A stretch of DNA of 19,895 bases from positions 1 through 19,895 of the forward strand of contig JAOPXW010000167.1 in assembly GCA_025964935.1 (NCBI GenBank). Reading direction: 5' to 3'. This DNA is from Friedmanniella sp. GTDB lineage: Bacteria; Actinomycetota; Actinomycetes; Propionibacteriales; Propionibacteriaceae. Shown in pieces: positions 1-7,116 of this stretch (positions are counted from its first letter, which is position 1; the number at the start of each line of letters is the position of its first letter). The notes under the pieces are model-generated. The model did not search any database and was not told where the DNA came from. It saw only the letters and a list, made by a program, of their open reading frames with translations. The translations under genes were made by a program, and so were the position numbers.

Positions 1-567
1 GAGCTGGCCGCCGGCTACGCGCTGAACCGCTTCGAGGGCCTGAACAACGAGCCGGACATGGAGGTCCCCTGGGCCTACCACTACGTCGGACGCCCCGACC
101 GCACCGCCGAGGTGGTGCACGCGGCCATCAACAACCAGTTCGGGCTGGGCCGCGGCGGGCTGCCGGGCAACGACGACTCCGGGGGCCTCAGCTCCTGGTA
201 CGTCTGGGCCTCGCTGGGACTGTTCCCGATCGCCGGCCAGAGCCTGTACCTGGTCAACACCCCGTCCTTCGCGCAGTCCCGGATCAGCCTGGGGGACGAG
301 GAGCTGGCGATCGAGGCCCTCAACTTCGTCGAGCCCACCCCCGGCGGACGCACCCAGTACGTCCAGTCGGTGACCTTCAACGGGGAGCCCCTGACCCGGA
401 CCTGGCTGAGCGCCCGCACCCTGCACCGGGGTGGCCGGCTGGTCATCGAGCTGGGTCCCGAGCCCTCCGGCTGGGGAACCGACGACCGGCCGCCGTCGGT
501 GTCGCCGCCGGGGTCCGGCTATCCGGCCGGAATGCCCGCGCCCCTGTCGGGCGAGGTGTCAGGATGA
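1..567 (+). CDS. GH92 alpha-mannosidase, C-terminal part (5' truncated by window)
   Basis: The frame is open from base 1 and ends in TGA at 565-567, so only the last 188 residues are present. The sequence EGLNNEPDMEVPWAYHY, then GRGGLPGNDDSGGLSSWYVW and LGLFPIAGQ, is the typical C-terminal core of glycoside hydrolase family 92, which are calcium-dependent exo-alpha-mannosidases, often alpha-1,2. The GNDDSG segment (residues 56-61 of this fragment) carries the conserved aspartates regarded as the catalytic base. The general-acid glutamate and any signal peptide should lie upstream of the window. The last 30 or so residues are a Pro/Gly-rich tail without conserved features. Family members are usually secreted or cell-surface enzymes acting on mannosylated glycans. 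The next gene is a glycosyltransferase on the same strand, which may overlap it by 4 bases. Family assignment is firm; substrate linkage is unknown. Confidence 0.93.
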   Translation, partial: ELAAGYALNRFEGLNNEPDMEVPWAYHYVGRPDRTAEVVHAAINNQFGLGRGGLPGNDDSGGLSSWYVWASLGLFPIAGQSLYLVNTPSFAQSRISLGDEELAIEALNFVEPTPGGRTQYVQSVTFNGEPLTRTWLSARTLHRGGRLVIELGPEPSGWGTDDRPPSVSPPGSGYPAGMPAPLSGEVSG

Positions 568-680
568 GACATCCGAGGAACGGCCCCGGCTCCGGCCGGT
601 CACGTCCCGGCTTCTCGTGGGCCCGCGGCCCCGAGGCCAGCCTGGACCCCAGCAGGACCAACCACAGTGGCGGGGGACGG

Positions 681-2012
681 ATGAACGGACACGACGCGAT
701 GCCCGACGAGACACCTCCCAGCACGTCGACCCGGCGACGCCTGGTCATCGTGGTCCGGGCCGACCCGGTCATCTGCGGCCACTCCGGGGAGGCCCGCAAC
801 CTGGCCGAGACCGCGCTGACCCGGGGCTTCACCGAGGTGCGGATCCTCACCTGGCCGATGGACCTGCTGAACGCCTCCGGTCTGCCCCTGAAGCCCCTGG
901 ACGGCGTCCAGCCCTACAGCGAGGGCATCGAGGTGGAGCGACCGGCGGCGGTGGGTGACTACCGGGTGCCGGACGGCCGCTACCTGGCCGGGATCACGGG
1001 CCGGCTGGTCGAGCTGTTCACCGACGGCGTGCCGACGGTGGCCATGTCGCTCTACCTCAGCCCGCACACCATCGTGGTCTCCGACGCGGTCCGGGTGGCC
1101 CGCTCGACGGGGCTGCCGGTCAACGTCACCACCATCGCCGAGGCGGTCGGCTCCGACGTCACCAACGTGGTCCGGTCCTGCGTCGCCGACGGCCGGTTCG
1201 GCGCAGCCGCCCAGGCCCTGTCGGCCTACCTCGACTCCGACGTACCGGTCGCGGTCTCCGACTACACCAGGCAGCTGATCATCTCCTCGGCGCAGGAGAT
1301 CGACGACCGGCACGGCACCAGCTTCGCGGCGCGCTGCCGGGACCGGATCGAGATCTCCTACCCGGCCATCAACACCGCCGACTACCTGGAGCTCGATCCC
1401 GTCGAGACGGCGGAGACGCTGGCGGCCCGCGGGCTGACCGCTGACGGCTACGTGCTCTTCCTGTCGCGGCTGGCCCGGGCCAAGGGGGTCGACGACCTGA
1501 TCGCGGGCTTCGCCGCCAGCCACGCCTGCCAGGACCTGACCCTGGTCGTGGCGGGCAGCGGGCCCCAGGCGGCCGAGCTGCACGCCCTGGCCGCACAGTC
1601 GCCGGCCGCCGACCGGATCGTCTTCCTCGACGACGTGGACGACGACGAGAAGCCCCACCTGATGGCCGGCTGTGCGGCCTTCGCGCTGCCCAGCAAGCCC
1701 CGACCGGAGTTCGTGGAGACGTTCGGCATTGCGCTGGTCGAGAAGATGCTGGCCGGCGGCGGACCCGTCATCACCACCGACACCGGGGGCATCGGCGAGG
1801 CCGTCGGGCACACCGCCCTGGTGGTGCCCGTGGACAGCCCCAGCTCGATCACCGCGGCGCTGGACCTGGCCGTCACGCTGCCAGACCACGAGCGGGCGAC
1901 CATGGCCGCCGCCGCGCGCGAGCACGCCCTGCAGTTCGACCGCGCCCGGGTCTTCGACGCCCTGATGGCCCGGCTGGAGCCCAGCGGGGACCTCGCCCTC
2001 GCCTCGCTCTAG
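681..2012 (+). CDS. Glycosyltransferase family 4 (GT-B fold)
   Basis: This is a GT-B glycosyltransferase of the GT4/glycogen-synthase-like type. The C-terminal donor-binding half contains YVLFLSRLARAKGVDDLI, LVVAGSGP and the EX7E motif ETFGIALVE (E346 and E354 from this start), followed by GGPVITTDTGGIGEAV. The N-terminal half (RRLVIVVRADPVICGHSGEARNL) is the acceptor-side Rossmann domain. No signal peptide or membrane helix is seen, so it is probably cytoplasmic. The start is uncertain. ATG 681 has a purine-rich GGGGGA just upstream. An in-frame ATG at 564 would overlap the mannosidase stop as ATGA with GAGG upstream, but the 39 extra residues use AGA, AGG, CGT and AGT codons unlike the rest and are low complexity, so I prefer 681. 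The neighbouring GH92 gene suggests a role in mannose-containing glycans, but donor and acceptor cannot be read from the sequence. Confidence 0.88.
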   Translation: MNGHDAMPDETPPSTSTRRRLVIVVRADPVICGHSGEARNLAETALTRGFTEVRILTWPMDLLNASGLPLKPLDGVQPYSEGIEVERPAAVGDYRVPDGRYLAGITGRLVELFTDGVPTVAMSLYLSPHTIVVSDAVRVARSTGLPVNVTTIAEAVGSDVTNVVRSCVADGRFGAAAQALSAYLDSDVPVAVSDYTRQLIISSAQEIDDRHGTSFAARCRDRIEISYPAINTADYLELDPVETAETLAARGLTADGYVLFLSRLARAKGVDDLIAGFAASHACQDLTLVVAGSGPQAAELHALAAQSPAADRIVFLDDVDDDEKPHLMAGCAAFALPSKPRPEFVETFGIALVEKMLAGGGPVITTDTGGIGEAVGHTALVVPVDSPSSITAALDLAVTLPDHERATMAAAAREHALQFDRARVFDALMARLEPSGDLALASL

Positions 2013-2042
2013 CCGGCGTGCGCCCGTGCCAGACTGGGCGCC

Positions 2043-2339
2043 ATGACCAACCGCACCGCCCTCCGCTCCGGCCTGCGACGCCAGGTGGAGACGGCGTCCC
2101 GGCCCGCCCTGGTCCGGCTGCACGCGCTGCCGCGACCGCTGGTCCCGCTGCTCACGGTCGTGCTGGTCGCGGTCGGGCTGCTCGCGCCCCGGCCGGTGGG
2201 CCTGGCGGCCCTGGCCCTGGTGTTCGCCTTCGTGGCCTGGATCGGCTTCCTCTCCTGGCCCGCGGTCCCGCTGTCCGGCCGCCTGATGCGCCTGCTGATG
2301 CTGGCGCTGATCGTCGCCATGGCCGTCGTCCGTCGCTGA
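2043..2339 (+). CDS. Small three-helix membrane protein (DUF6703-like)
   Basis: This frame encodes a 98-residue protein. A basic N-terminus (MTNRTALRSGLRRQVE) leads into SRPALVRLHALPRPLVPLL, followed by three hydrophobic stretches at about residues 33-48, 51-72 and 80-95, ending in RR. The arrangement matches a family of small actinobacterial membrane proteins that I recall as DUF6703; this name is from memory. No catalytic motif is visible and no function is known. The ATG follows the glycosyltransferase stop by 30 bases, with only a weak GGGCG before it. The zinc operon promoter starts about 40 bases downstream, so it is probably not part of that operon. Strong GC3 bias and a clear membrane pattern support it as a real gene. 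Confidence 0.78.
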   Translation: MTNRTALRSGLRRQVETASRPALVRLHALPRPLVPLLTVVLVAVGLLAPRPVGLAALALVFAFVAWIGFLSWPAVPLSGRLMRLLMLALIVAMAVVRR

Positions 2340-2379
2340 CCCCGACCCGGCGCACCCGGCACCGCCGACCACGCGTCAG

Positions 2380-2417
2380 TTGACGACGCCCGGGTCGATA
2401 AATGAAAATGATTGTCA
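2380..2417 (+). promoter_or_regulatory. Candidate zinc-operon promoter with possible leaderless start
   Basis: TTGACG (2380-2385) is a good -35 element. An 18-base spacer leads to GAAAAT (2404-2409, four of six matches to TATAAT). Transcription would then begin near 2416, essentially at the ATG at 2417. There is no Shine-Dalgarno sequence before either possible znuA start, which fits a leaderless transcript, a common arrangement in actinobacteria. The promoter call is inference from spacing and consensus. Confidence 0.45.
2403..2417 (+). promoter_or_regulatory. Zur box (zinc-uptake repressor operator)
   Basis: TGAAAATGATTGTCA is a 7-1-7 imperfect palindrome with six of seven arm positions paired. 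It closely matches the actinobacterial Zur consensus (TGAAAATNATTTTCA type). It overlaps the probable -10 element and the start of znuA, so zinc-loaded Zur would block polymerase directly. The zur gene itself closes the same operon, implying autoregulation. It stands out as an AT-rich island in very GC-rich surroundings. Confidence 0.8.
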
Positions 2418-3367
2418 TGAAGATCTGGTCCCGGACCTGGGGTGTGCTCGCCGCCGCCTCCCTGCTGATGACGGCGGGCTGCGGCCAGACGACCTCCGGC
2501 CCGGTCGGTGGAGCCTCGACCGGCCGGCCGCTCCGGGTGGTCGCCTCGTTCTACCCCTTCGCCTTCGTGGCCGAGCGGGTCGCCGGGCCGTACGCGAGTG
2601 TGGAGAACCTGACCCAGCCCGGCGCCGAGCCGCACGACGTGGAGCTGACCCCGCGGCAGGTGGCCGACCTGACCCGGGCTGACCTCGTCGTGTACGAGAA
2701 GTCGTTCCAGGCGGCCGTCGACGAGGGCGTCAGCCAGAGCGGATCGAACAACGCCCTGGACACGGCCTCGGTGGTGCCGCTGGAGCCCCTGGCTGAGGCC
2801 GGCGGCCCCGGCAGCGCGGGCGAGGCCGACACCGCGCACGGGGGGCTGGACCCGCACGTCTGGCTCGACCCCACCAACATGGCCACCATCGCCACCGAGG
2901 TCGGGCAGCGGCTGGCCGCCCTGGACCCCGCCCACGCCACGGCGTACGCCGCCAACGCGACCGCGCTCGTCGGCGACCTGACCCGGCTCGACACGGCCTA
3001 CCGCTCCGGCCTCGCCTCGTGCACGCGCACGGACTTCATCACCACCCACGCGGCCTTCGGCTATCTCTCGCGCCGCTACGGGCTGGGCCAGATCGGCATC
3101 AGCGGGCTGTCCCCCGACGCCGAGCCGTCCCCGGCCCGGATCGCGTCCGTCCAGGGCGAGGCGAAGGCGTACGGCATCACCACGATCTTCTACGAGACGC
3201 TGGTCTCCCCCGCCGTGGCCACCTCCATCGCGACCGACCTCGGCCTGCGGACCGACGTGCTCGACCCCCTGGAGGGCATCACCGAGGCCTCGCGCGGAAC
3301 GGACTACCTGAGCGTCATGGCTTCCAACCTGACCGCGCTACAGACCGCCAACGGGTGCCGATCGTGA
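2417..3367 (+). CDS. znuA: Zinc ABC transporter substrate-binding lipoprotein ZnuA
   Basis: This is a cluster A-I metal-binding protein that captures Zn2+ (possibly Mn2+) outside the membrane for ZnuBC. A short basic N-terminus and hydrophobic stretch end in LLMTAGC, a slightly atypical lipobox, giving a lipid-anchored mature protein. Metal-ligand regions are recognisable: EPHDVELTPRQV (first His), DPHVWLDP (second His), THAAFGYLSRRYGL (third His), and the C-terminal YETLVSP and LDPLEGI (acidic ligand). The loop before DPHVW is short with one His, so the usual long His-rich loop is missing. I place the start at ATG 2417 because the Zur operator covers the earlier ATGs at 2402 and 2408; 2402 would add five residues. 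The stop overlaps the GTG of the ATPase gene. The adjacent zur gene and Zur box favour zinc over manganese. Confidence 0.9.
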   Translation: MKIWSRTWGVLAAASLLMTAGCGQTTSGPVGGASTGRPLRVVASFYPFAFVAERVAGPYASVENLTQPGAEPHDVELTPRQVADLTRADLVVYEKSFQAAVDEGVSQSGSNNALDTASVVPLEPLAEAGGPGSAGEADTAHGGLDPHVWLDPTNMATIATEVGQRLAALDPAHATAYAANATALVGDLTRLDTAYRSGLASCTRTDFITTHAAFGYLSRRYGLGQIGISGLSPDAEPSPARIASVQGEAKAYGITTIFYETLVSPAVATSIATDLGLRTDVLDPLEGITEASRGTDYLSVMASNLTALQTANGCRS

Positions 3368-4128
3368 CCGCCGCCCCGGTGGTCCTGGCCGCCGACGACG
3401 TCACCGTGGAGCTCGGCGGCCTGCCCGTCCTGCGCGGCATCACCTTCTCGGTGCACGCCGGTGAGGCCGTGGCCCTGCTGGGGGGCAACGGCTCGGGCAA
3501 GTCGACCCTGGTCCGATCGCTGCTCGGGCTGGTCCCCCGGCAGCGCGGCACCGTCGAGCTCTTCGGCCGACCGCTGGCCGGCTTCGGCGACTGGGCCCGG
3601 ATCGGCTACGTCCCGCAGCGCTCCACCGCCAGCCTCAGCGGGGCCAAGGTGCGTGAGGTGGTCGCCGCCGGACGCCTGGCCCACCGCCGTCCGTTCCTGC
3701 CGCCGCGACCCGCCGACCGGGCGGCCGTGACCCGCGCCCTGGAGGCGGTCGGGATGGCCGACCGGGCCGGCGACCGGCTCTCGGTGCTGTCGGGGGGCCA
3801 GCAGCAGCGGGTGCTGATCGCCCGGGCGCTGGCCGGGGAGCCCGAGCTGCTCGTGCTGGACGAGCCCACCGCCGGGGTCGACCTGGCGCACCAGGAGGTC
3901 CTGGCCACCCTGCTGCGCGACTCGCTGCGCGCCGGGACGGCGGTGATGGTGGTGCTGCACGAGGCCGGCGCCCTCGGCCCCCTGGTCGACCGGGCGGTGC
4001 TGCTGAGCGAGGGCCGGATCGCCCACGACGGACCGCTCGGGGACCTGGCCGGCACCTTCGAGACCGGCGGTCACGAGCACGGCCACGACCACCACCACCG
4101 CCTCCTGGACGGGACCGTCGAACGATGA
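3364..4128 (+). CDS. znuC: Zinc ABC transporter ATP-binding protein ZnuC, His-rich C-terminus
   Basis: This is the nucleotide-binding subunit of the zinc importer (254 residues). It shows Walker A GGNGSGKST (residues 40-48), a Q-loop in YVPQRS, signature LSGGQQQR (142-149), Walker B LLVLDEPT (162-169) and switch histidine H199 in VLHEAG. The GTG start at 3364 overlaps the znuA TGA, giving translational coupling. The frame is open further upstream, but that would run through znuA and has no family similarity. The C-terminus carries GGHEHGHDHHHR, with six His in nine residues, a likely cytoplasmic zinc-binding tail not needed for ATPase function. The stop overlaps the permease ATG (ATGA). Confidence 0.92.
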   Translation: MTAAPVVLAADDVTVELGGLPVLRGITFSVHAGEAVALLGGNGSGKSTLVRSLLGLVPRQRGTVELFGRPLAGFGDWARIGYVPQRSTASLSGAKVREVVAAGRLAHRRPFLPPRPADRAAVTRALEAVGMADRAGDRLSVLSGGQQQRVLIARALAGEPELLVLDEPTAGVDLAHQEVLATLLRDSLRAGTAVMVVLHEAGALGPLVDRAVLLSEGRIAHDGPLGDLAGTFETGGHEHGHDHHHRLLDGTVER

Positions 4129-5111
4129 CCGAGATCCTCAGCTATCCCTTCATGCAGCGGGCCCTGCTGGCCGCGCTCCTCACCGGGCTGATCGCCCCGG
4201 CCATCGGCACCTACATCGTCCAGCGACGGCTCAGCCTGCTGGGCGACGGTCTGGGCCACGTGGCCATCGCCGGGGTCGGGCTGGCCCTGCTGACCGGGCA
4301 GGCCCCCATCCCGGTCGCGGTGGTGGTGTGCGTGGCCGGCGCGATCGTCGTCGAGGTGCTGCGGCAGCGGGGCAAGGCCACCGGCGACGTGGGGCTCGCC
4401 ATCCTCTTCTACGGTGGGCTCGCGGCGGGGGTCCTGATGTCGGGGATCGCCGGAGCGGGCACCGGTGCGCTGTCGCAGTACCTGTTCGGCTCCCTCACCA
4501 CCGTGACGTCCGGCGACCTGCGGCTGGTCGGCATCCTGGCCGTGGTCGTCCTGGTCCCCACCCTGGGCCTGGCCCCCCAGCTCTTCGCGGTCTGCTCCGA
4601 CGAGGAGTTCGCCCGGACCCAGGGCCTGCCGGTCCGGTTCTACAACGTGGCCATCGTGGTCCTGGCCGCCGTCACCGTGACCCTGGCCATGCGGACGGTC
4701 GGCCTGCTGCTGGTCAGCGCCCTGATGGTGGTCCCGGTCGCGGCCGCCCAGAACCTGGTGCGCGGCTTCTACGCCGCCCTGGCCTGCGCCATGGTGGTGG
4801 GAGTCCTGGTCGCCGTGGGCGGGGCGGCCGGGTCGTTCTACGCCGACACCGCCCCCGGGGCCCTGATCGTCGTGCTGGCCATCGGGGTGTTCGCGCTCAG
4901 CTGGCCCGTCTCGGCCGTCCTCGGCCGGCGCCGCCGGGTGGCGCCGGTGCTGCCCGACTCCCCCGCCACCGGTCACGTGGTCACCGAGGGCCACCCGCAC
5001 CAGCACGGCGACCGGTGCGGACATCAGCCGGTCCGGCACGGGGACCACACGGACTTCCTGCACGAGGGCCACCGGCACGCCCTGCACGCCGACCACTACG
5101 ACGAGCACTGA
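4125..5111 (+). CDS. znuB: Zinc ABC transporter permease ZnuB with long His-rich tail
   Basis: This is an ABC-3 family integral membrane permease (328 residues). Hydrophobic segments run from residue 10 to about 270 (roughly eight helices), with the family motifs YIVQRRLSLLGDGLGHVAIAGVG, FYGGLAAGVLMSG and the late VGLLLVSALMVVPVAAAQ. It forms the membrane channel for zinc with ZnuC and ZnuA. After the last helix and the basic GRRRR stop-transfer, the final 45 residues (284-328) contain 13 histidines plus one Cys and several Asp/Glu. This unusually long tail is probably a cytoplasmic zinc-holding segment. The ATG overlaps the znuC stop by four bases, and zur follows within ten bases. Confidence 0.92.
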   Translation: MTEILSYPFMQRALLAALLTGLIAPAIGTYIVQRRLSLLGDGLGHVAIAGVGLALLTGQAPIPVAVVVCVAGAIVVEVLRQRGKATGDVGLAILFYGGLAAGVLMSGIAGAGTGALSQYLFGSLTTVTSGDLRLVGILAVVVLVPTLGLAPQLFAVCSDEEFARTQGLPVRFYNVAIVVLAAVTVTLAMRTVGLLLVSALMVVPVAAAQNLVRGFYAALACAMVVGVLVAVGGAAGSFYADTAPGALIVVLAIGVFALSWPVSAVLGRRRRVAPVLPDSPATGHVVTEGHPHQHGDRCGHQPVRHGDHTDFLHEGHRHALHADHYDEH

Positions 5112-5120
5112 GGGGTGACC

Positions 5121-5519
5121 ATGAACGAGACGACGGCCCCGGTGCCGCCCCGCCGTACGCGTCAGCGCACCGCCGTCGAGGGCATCCTGACCGGTCTGGC
5201 CGAGTTCCGGACGGCGCAGCAGATCCACGACGAGCTGCGGCGCCAGGGTGACCGGATCGGGCTGACCACCGTCTACCGGACCCTGCAGCTGATGAGCGAG
5301 GGGGGTGAGCTGGACGCGATCCGCAACGCCGAGGGCGAGACGGCGTACCGGCGGTGCTCGGGCGGGCACCACCACCACCTCGTCTGCCGGTCCTGCGGCC
5401 GGACTGTCGAGGTGTCGGGGCCGGCCGTCGAGCGGTGGGCCAACGCCGTCGCCGCCCAGCACGGCTTCACCGACGTGAGCCACGACCTGGAGATCTTCGG
5501 CACCTGCAGCGCCTGCTGA
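5121..5519 (+). CDS. zur: Zinc uptake regulator Zur (Fur family)
   Basis: This is a 132-residue Fur-family repressor. The N-terminal winged helix includes LTTVYRTLQLMSEGGELDAI (recognition helix region). Metal residues follow the characterised actinobacterial Zur layout: structural zinc by C89/C92 and C129/C132; regulatory-site candidates D65, C79 and the HHHH run at 83-86; and H121 in SHDLEIFG. It should bind the box at 2403-2417 when zinc is plentiful and so repress its own operon. ATG 5121 is chosen because AGGGG lies five bases upstream; a GTG at 5115 in frame would add two residues. The Cys/His pattern and position after znuACB make Zur much more likely than Fur or PerR. Confidence 0.93.
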   Translation: MNETTAPVPPRRTRQRTAVEGILTGLAEFRTAQQIHDELRRQGDRIGLTTVYRTLQLMSEGGELDAIRNAEGETAYRRCSGGHHHHLVCRSCGRTVEVSGPAVERWANAVAAQHGFTDVSHDLEIFGTCSAC

Positions 5520-5543
5520 GAGCGGGGCGACTTCGGCCCGCTC
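5520..5543 (+). terminator. Hairpin after zur, possible terminator
   Basis: GAGCGGG (5520-5526) pairs perfectly with CCCGCTC (5537-5543) around a ten-base loop, starting at the base after the zur stop. There is no T-run, so intrinsic termination is uncertain. Confidence 0.35.
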
Positions 5544-5568
5544 ACCCGCGCGGGCCCGGGGCGGGCGT

Positions 5569-5574
5569 TATCAT
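5569..5574 (+). promoter_or_regulatory. Possible -10 element upstream of the GNAT-like gene
   Basis: TATCAT stands out in a GC-rich 153-base gap between zur and the next gene and fits the actinobacterial TANNNT -10 pattern. No convincing -35 is seen 16-18 bases upstream. The leader would be about 90 bases. Confidence 0.25.
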
Positions 5575-5672
5575 CGAGACCTCGGGGTGGTCGGCATGTT
5601 GATCACCGTTTCGTCGCACCGCCCGGCCGGCCGGACCGTGGTGGGGCGCGACGCCCTTCCGAGAGGCCCCCC

Positions 5673-7001
5673 ATGCGGCTCACCGTCCAGCGCGTCGTGG
5701 ACCCGGAGGTGGCGGCGTCGTTGTACCCCACCTACCTGCACGCGTACGAGGCCCTGCGGACCCGCGCCGCCGCCCGCCACGTCCTCACCGCCGCCGAGTT
5801 CGCCGCGGAGATGAGCGACCCCCGGATCGAGAAGTTCGTCGTCTGGGGCGATGAGGACGCCGGGCCCGTGGCCCTGACCACCCTGACCGACGACGTCACC
5901 GCGGTCCCCTGGGCCAGCCCGGAGTTCTACCGGGCGCGCTACCCCGACGCCGCGGCCCGGGGGGCCCTCTTCTACCTCGGCTACACCCTGGTGGACGCGA
6001 CCCGCCGCCGCTCCGCCGCGCTGCTCTACATGGTCGAGGCCATCAACCGGCGGGTCCAGGAGGCAGGCGGGGTGGTGGGCTTCGACGTCTGCGGCTACAA
6101 CGAGGCCCAGGGGGTCGGCCGCCAGATCGCCCGGCTCTTCGGGTCCTGCGAGCGGATCGACGCCCTGGACACCCAGTCCTACTACGCCGCCGACTACCGG
6201 GTGCCGGTGAAGGCCCCCAGCCCCCCCGAGCCGCCCGCGGCGGAGCAGTCCGCCGAGCCCGTACGGCTGGTCACCCTCGCCGAGCGGCCCGAGCTGGCCG
6301 ACCTGGTGCCCGCCCTGCTGGCCTCGCGCTGGCCGAGCTTCCTGCGGACCGGGGCCTCGGGGCAGACCGCGGACGCCGCCGCCCTGCTGCAGACCGACCC
6401 CCGTCGCCAGGTGCTGCTCGTGGCGGACTCCGGCACCCTGGTCGGGGCCGGGCTGTCCGTGCCGCTGGCCTGGGACGGGTCGCTCGCCGACCTGCCCACC
6501 GGCCGGGACGACGCCCTCCGCCGCAGCACCGAGCCGCACCGCCGTACACACCCGGCCGAGGCGACCTGCGCCTGGTCGGTGACCGTGGCGGCCGGCGCGT
6601 CGGGCCGGGGGCACGCGTCCCGCCTGCTCCGCGGTCTGCAGTCCGCCGCGAGCACCGTCGGGTCCGGCGTCCTGGTGTCCCCCCTTCGACCGACCCTGAA
6701 GGCCCGCTACCCGCTGACCTCGATCGAGCGCTACCTGGGTTGGCGGACCCCCCAGGGCGAGAGCTTCGACCCCTGGCTCCGCCAGCACGTCCGGCTGGGC
6801 GCCCGGGTGCTGGCCGCCGCGCCGCGCTCCCTCACGGTGACCGGGACAGTCGCGGAGTGGCAGCGCTGGGTGGACCAGCCGCTGCCGGGCACGGGCAGCT
6901 TCGTCATCCCCGACGGTCTCGCGCCCCTCTACGTGGACTCCGAGCGGGACACGGCCGTCTACCAGGAGCCGAACGTCTGGGTGCTGCACCCGACGCCCTG
7001 A
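5673..7001 (+). CDS. Two-domain GNAT-like protein
   Basis: This is a 442-residue protein of two halves joined by a Pro/Ala/Glu-rich linker at about residues 187-198 (PSPPEPPAAEQSAEP). The N-terminal half (SLYPTYLHAYEALRTRAAARH, FVVWGD, VPWASPEFYRARYP, FYLGYTLVD) resembles a small GNAT-fold family. The C-terminal half has a cleaner GNAT acetyl-CoA-binding signature, VTVAAGASGRGHASRLLRGL, then LTSIERYLGWRTPQGESFDPWLRQHVRLGA and a terminal SFVIPDGLAPLYVDSE...EPNVWVLHP block. Both halves look like proteins I have seen as separate actinobacterial ORFs, so this is probably a fusion. No signal peptide or membrane helix is present, so it is likely cytoplasmic. The start is supported by AGAGG seven bases before ATG. 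The substrate is unknown. It faces the arginine decarboxylase gene convergently. Confidence 0.8.
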   Translation: MRLTVQRVVDPEVAASLYPTYLHAYEALRTRAAARHVLTAAEFAAEMSDPRIEKFVVWGDEDAGPVALTTLTDDVTAVPWASPEFYRARYPDAAARGALFYLGYTLVDATRRRSAALLYMVEAINRRVQEAGGVVGFDVCGYNEAQGVGRQIARLFGSCERIDALDTQSYYAADYRVPVKAPSPPEPPAAEQSAEPVRLVTLAERPELADLVPALLASRWPSFLRTGASGQTADAAALLQTDPRRQVLLVADSGTLVGAGLSVPLAWDGSLADLPTGRDDALRRSTEPHRRTHPAEATCAWSVTVAAGASGRGHASRLLRGLQSAASTVGSGVLVSPLRPTLKARYPLTSIERYLGWRTPQGESFDPWLRQHVRLGARVLAAAPRSLTVTGTVAEWQRWVDQPLPGTGSFVIPDGLAPLYVDSERDTAVYQEPNVWVLHPTP

Positions 7002-7041
7002 GCCCCGCCATCGTGCGCGGCCCGCGTTCCGACTCAACGGC

Positions 7042-7094
7042 CGGGTCAGCGGACGGGTCAGCGGACGGGACTGACGGGGTGGACCGGTCAGCGG
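7042..7094. repeat. Short direct repeats in a convergent gap
   Basis: The 12-base unit CGGGTCAGCGGA occurs twice in tandem (7042-7065), with a third copy of its core GGTCAGCGG at 7086-7094. An inverted CTGAC (7071-7075) can pair with GTCAG (7087-7091). The array sits between two converging genes and may help end transcription from both sides. Confidence 0.5.
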
Positions 7095-7116
7095 GCCGGG
7101 GTGGGCTCGGGCATCC

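Noticed and set aside
564..680. Upstream start of the glycosyltransferase overlapping the mannosidase stop
   Set aside because: Possible because of the ATGA overlap, but codon use and residue content are unlike the gene body; kept as an alternative only.
600..2372. Long minus-strand open frame opposite the glycosyltransferase and small membrane gene
   Set aside because: Gly/Gln/Arg/Asp-rich composition with no domain motif; a typical antisense shadow of GC-rich coding DNA.
4071..5483. Long minus-strand open frame opposite znuB and zur
   Set aside because: Low-complexity Gly/Asp/His/Gln sequence; the plus strand encodes well-recognised proteins here.
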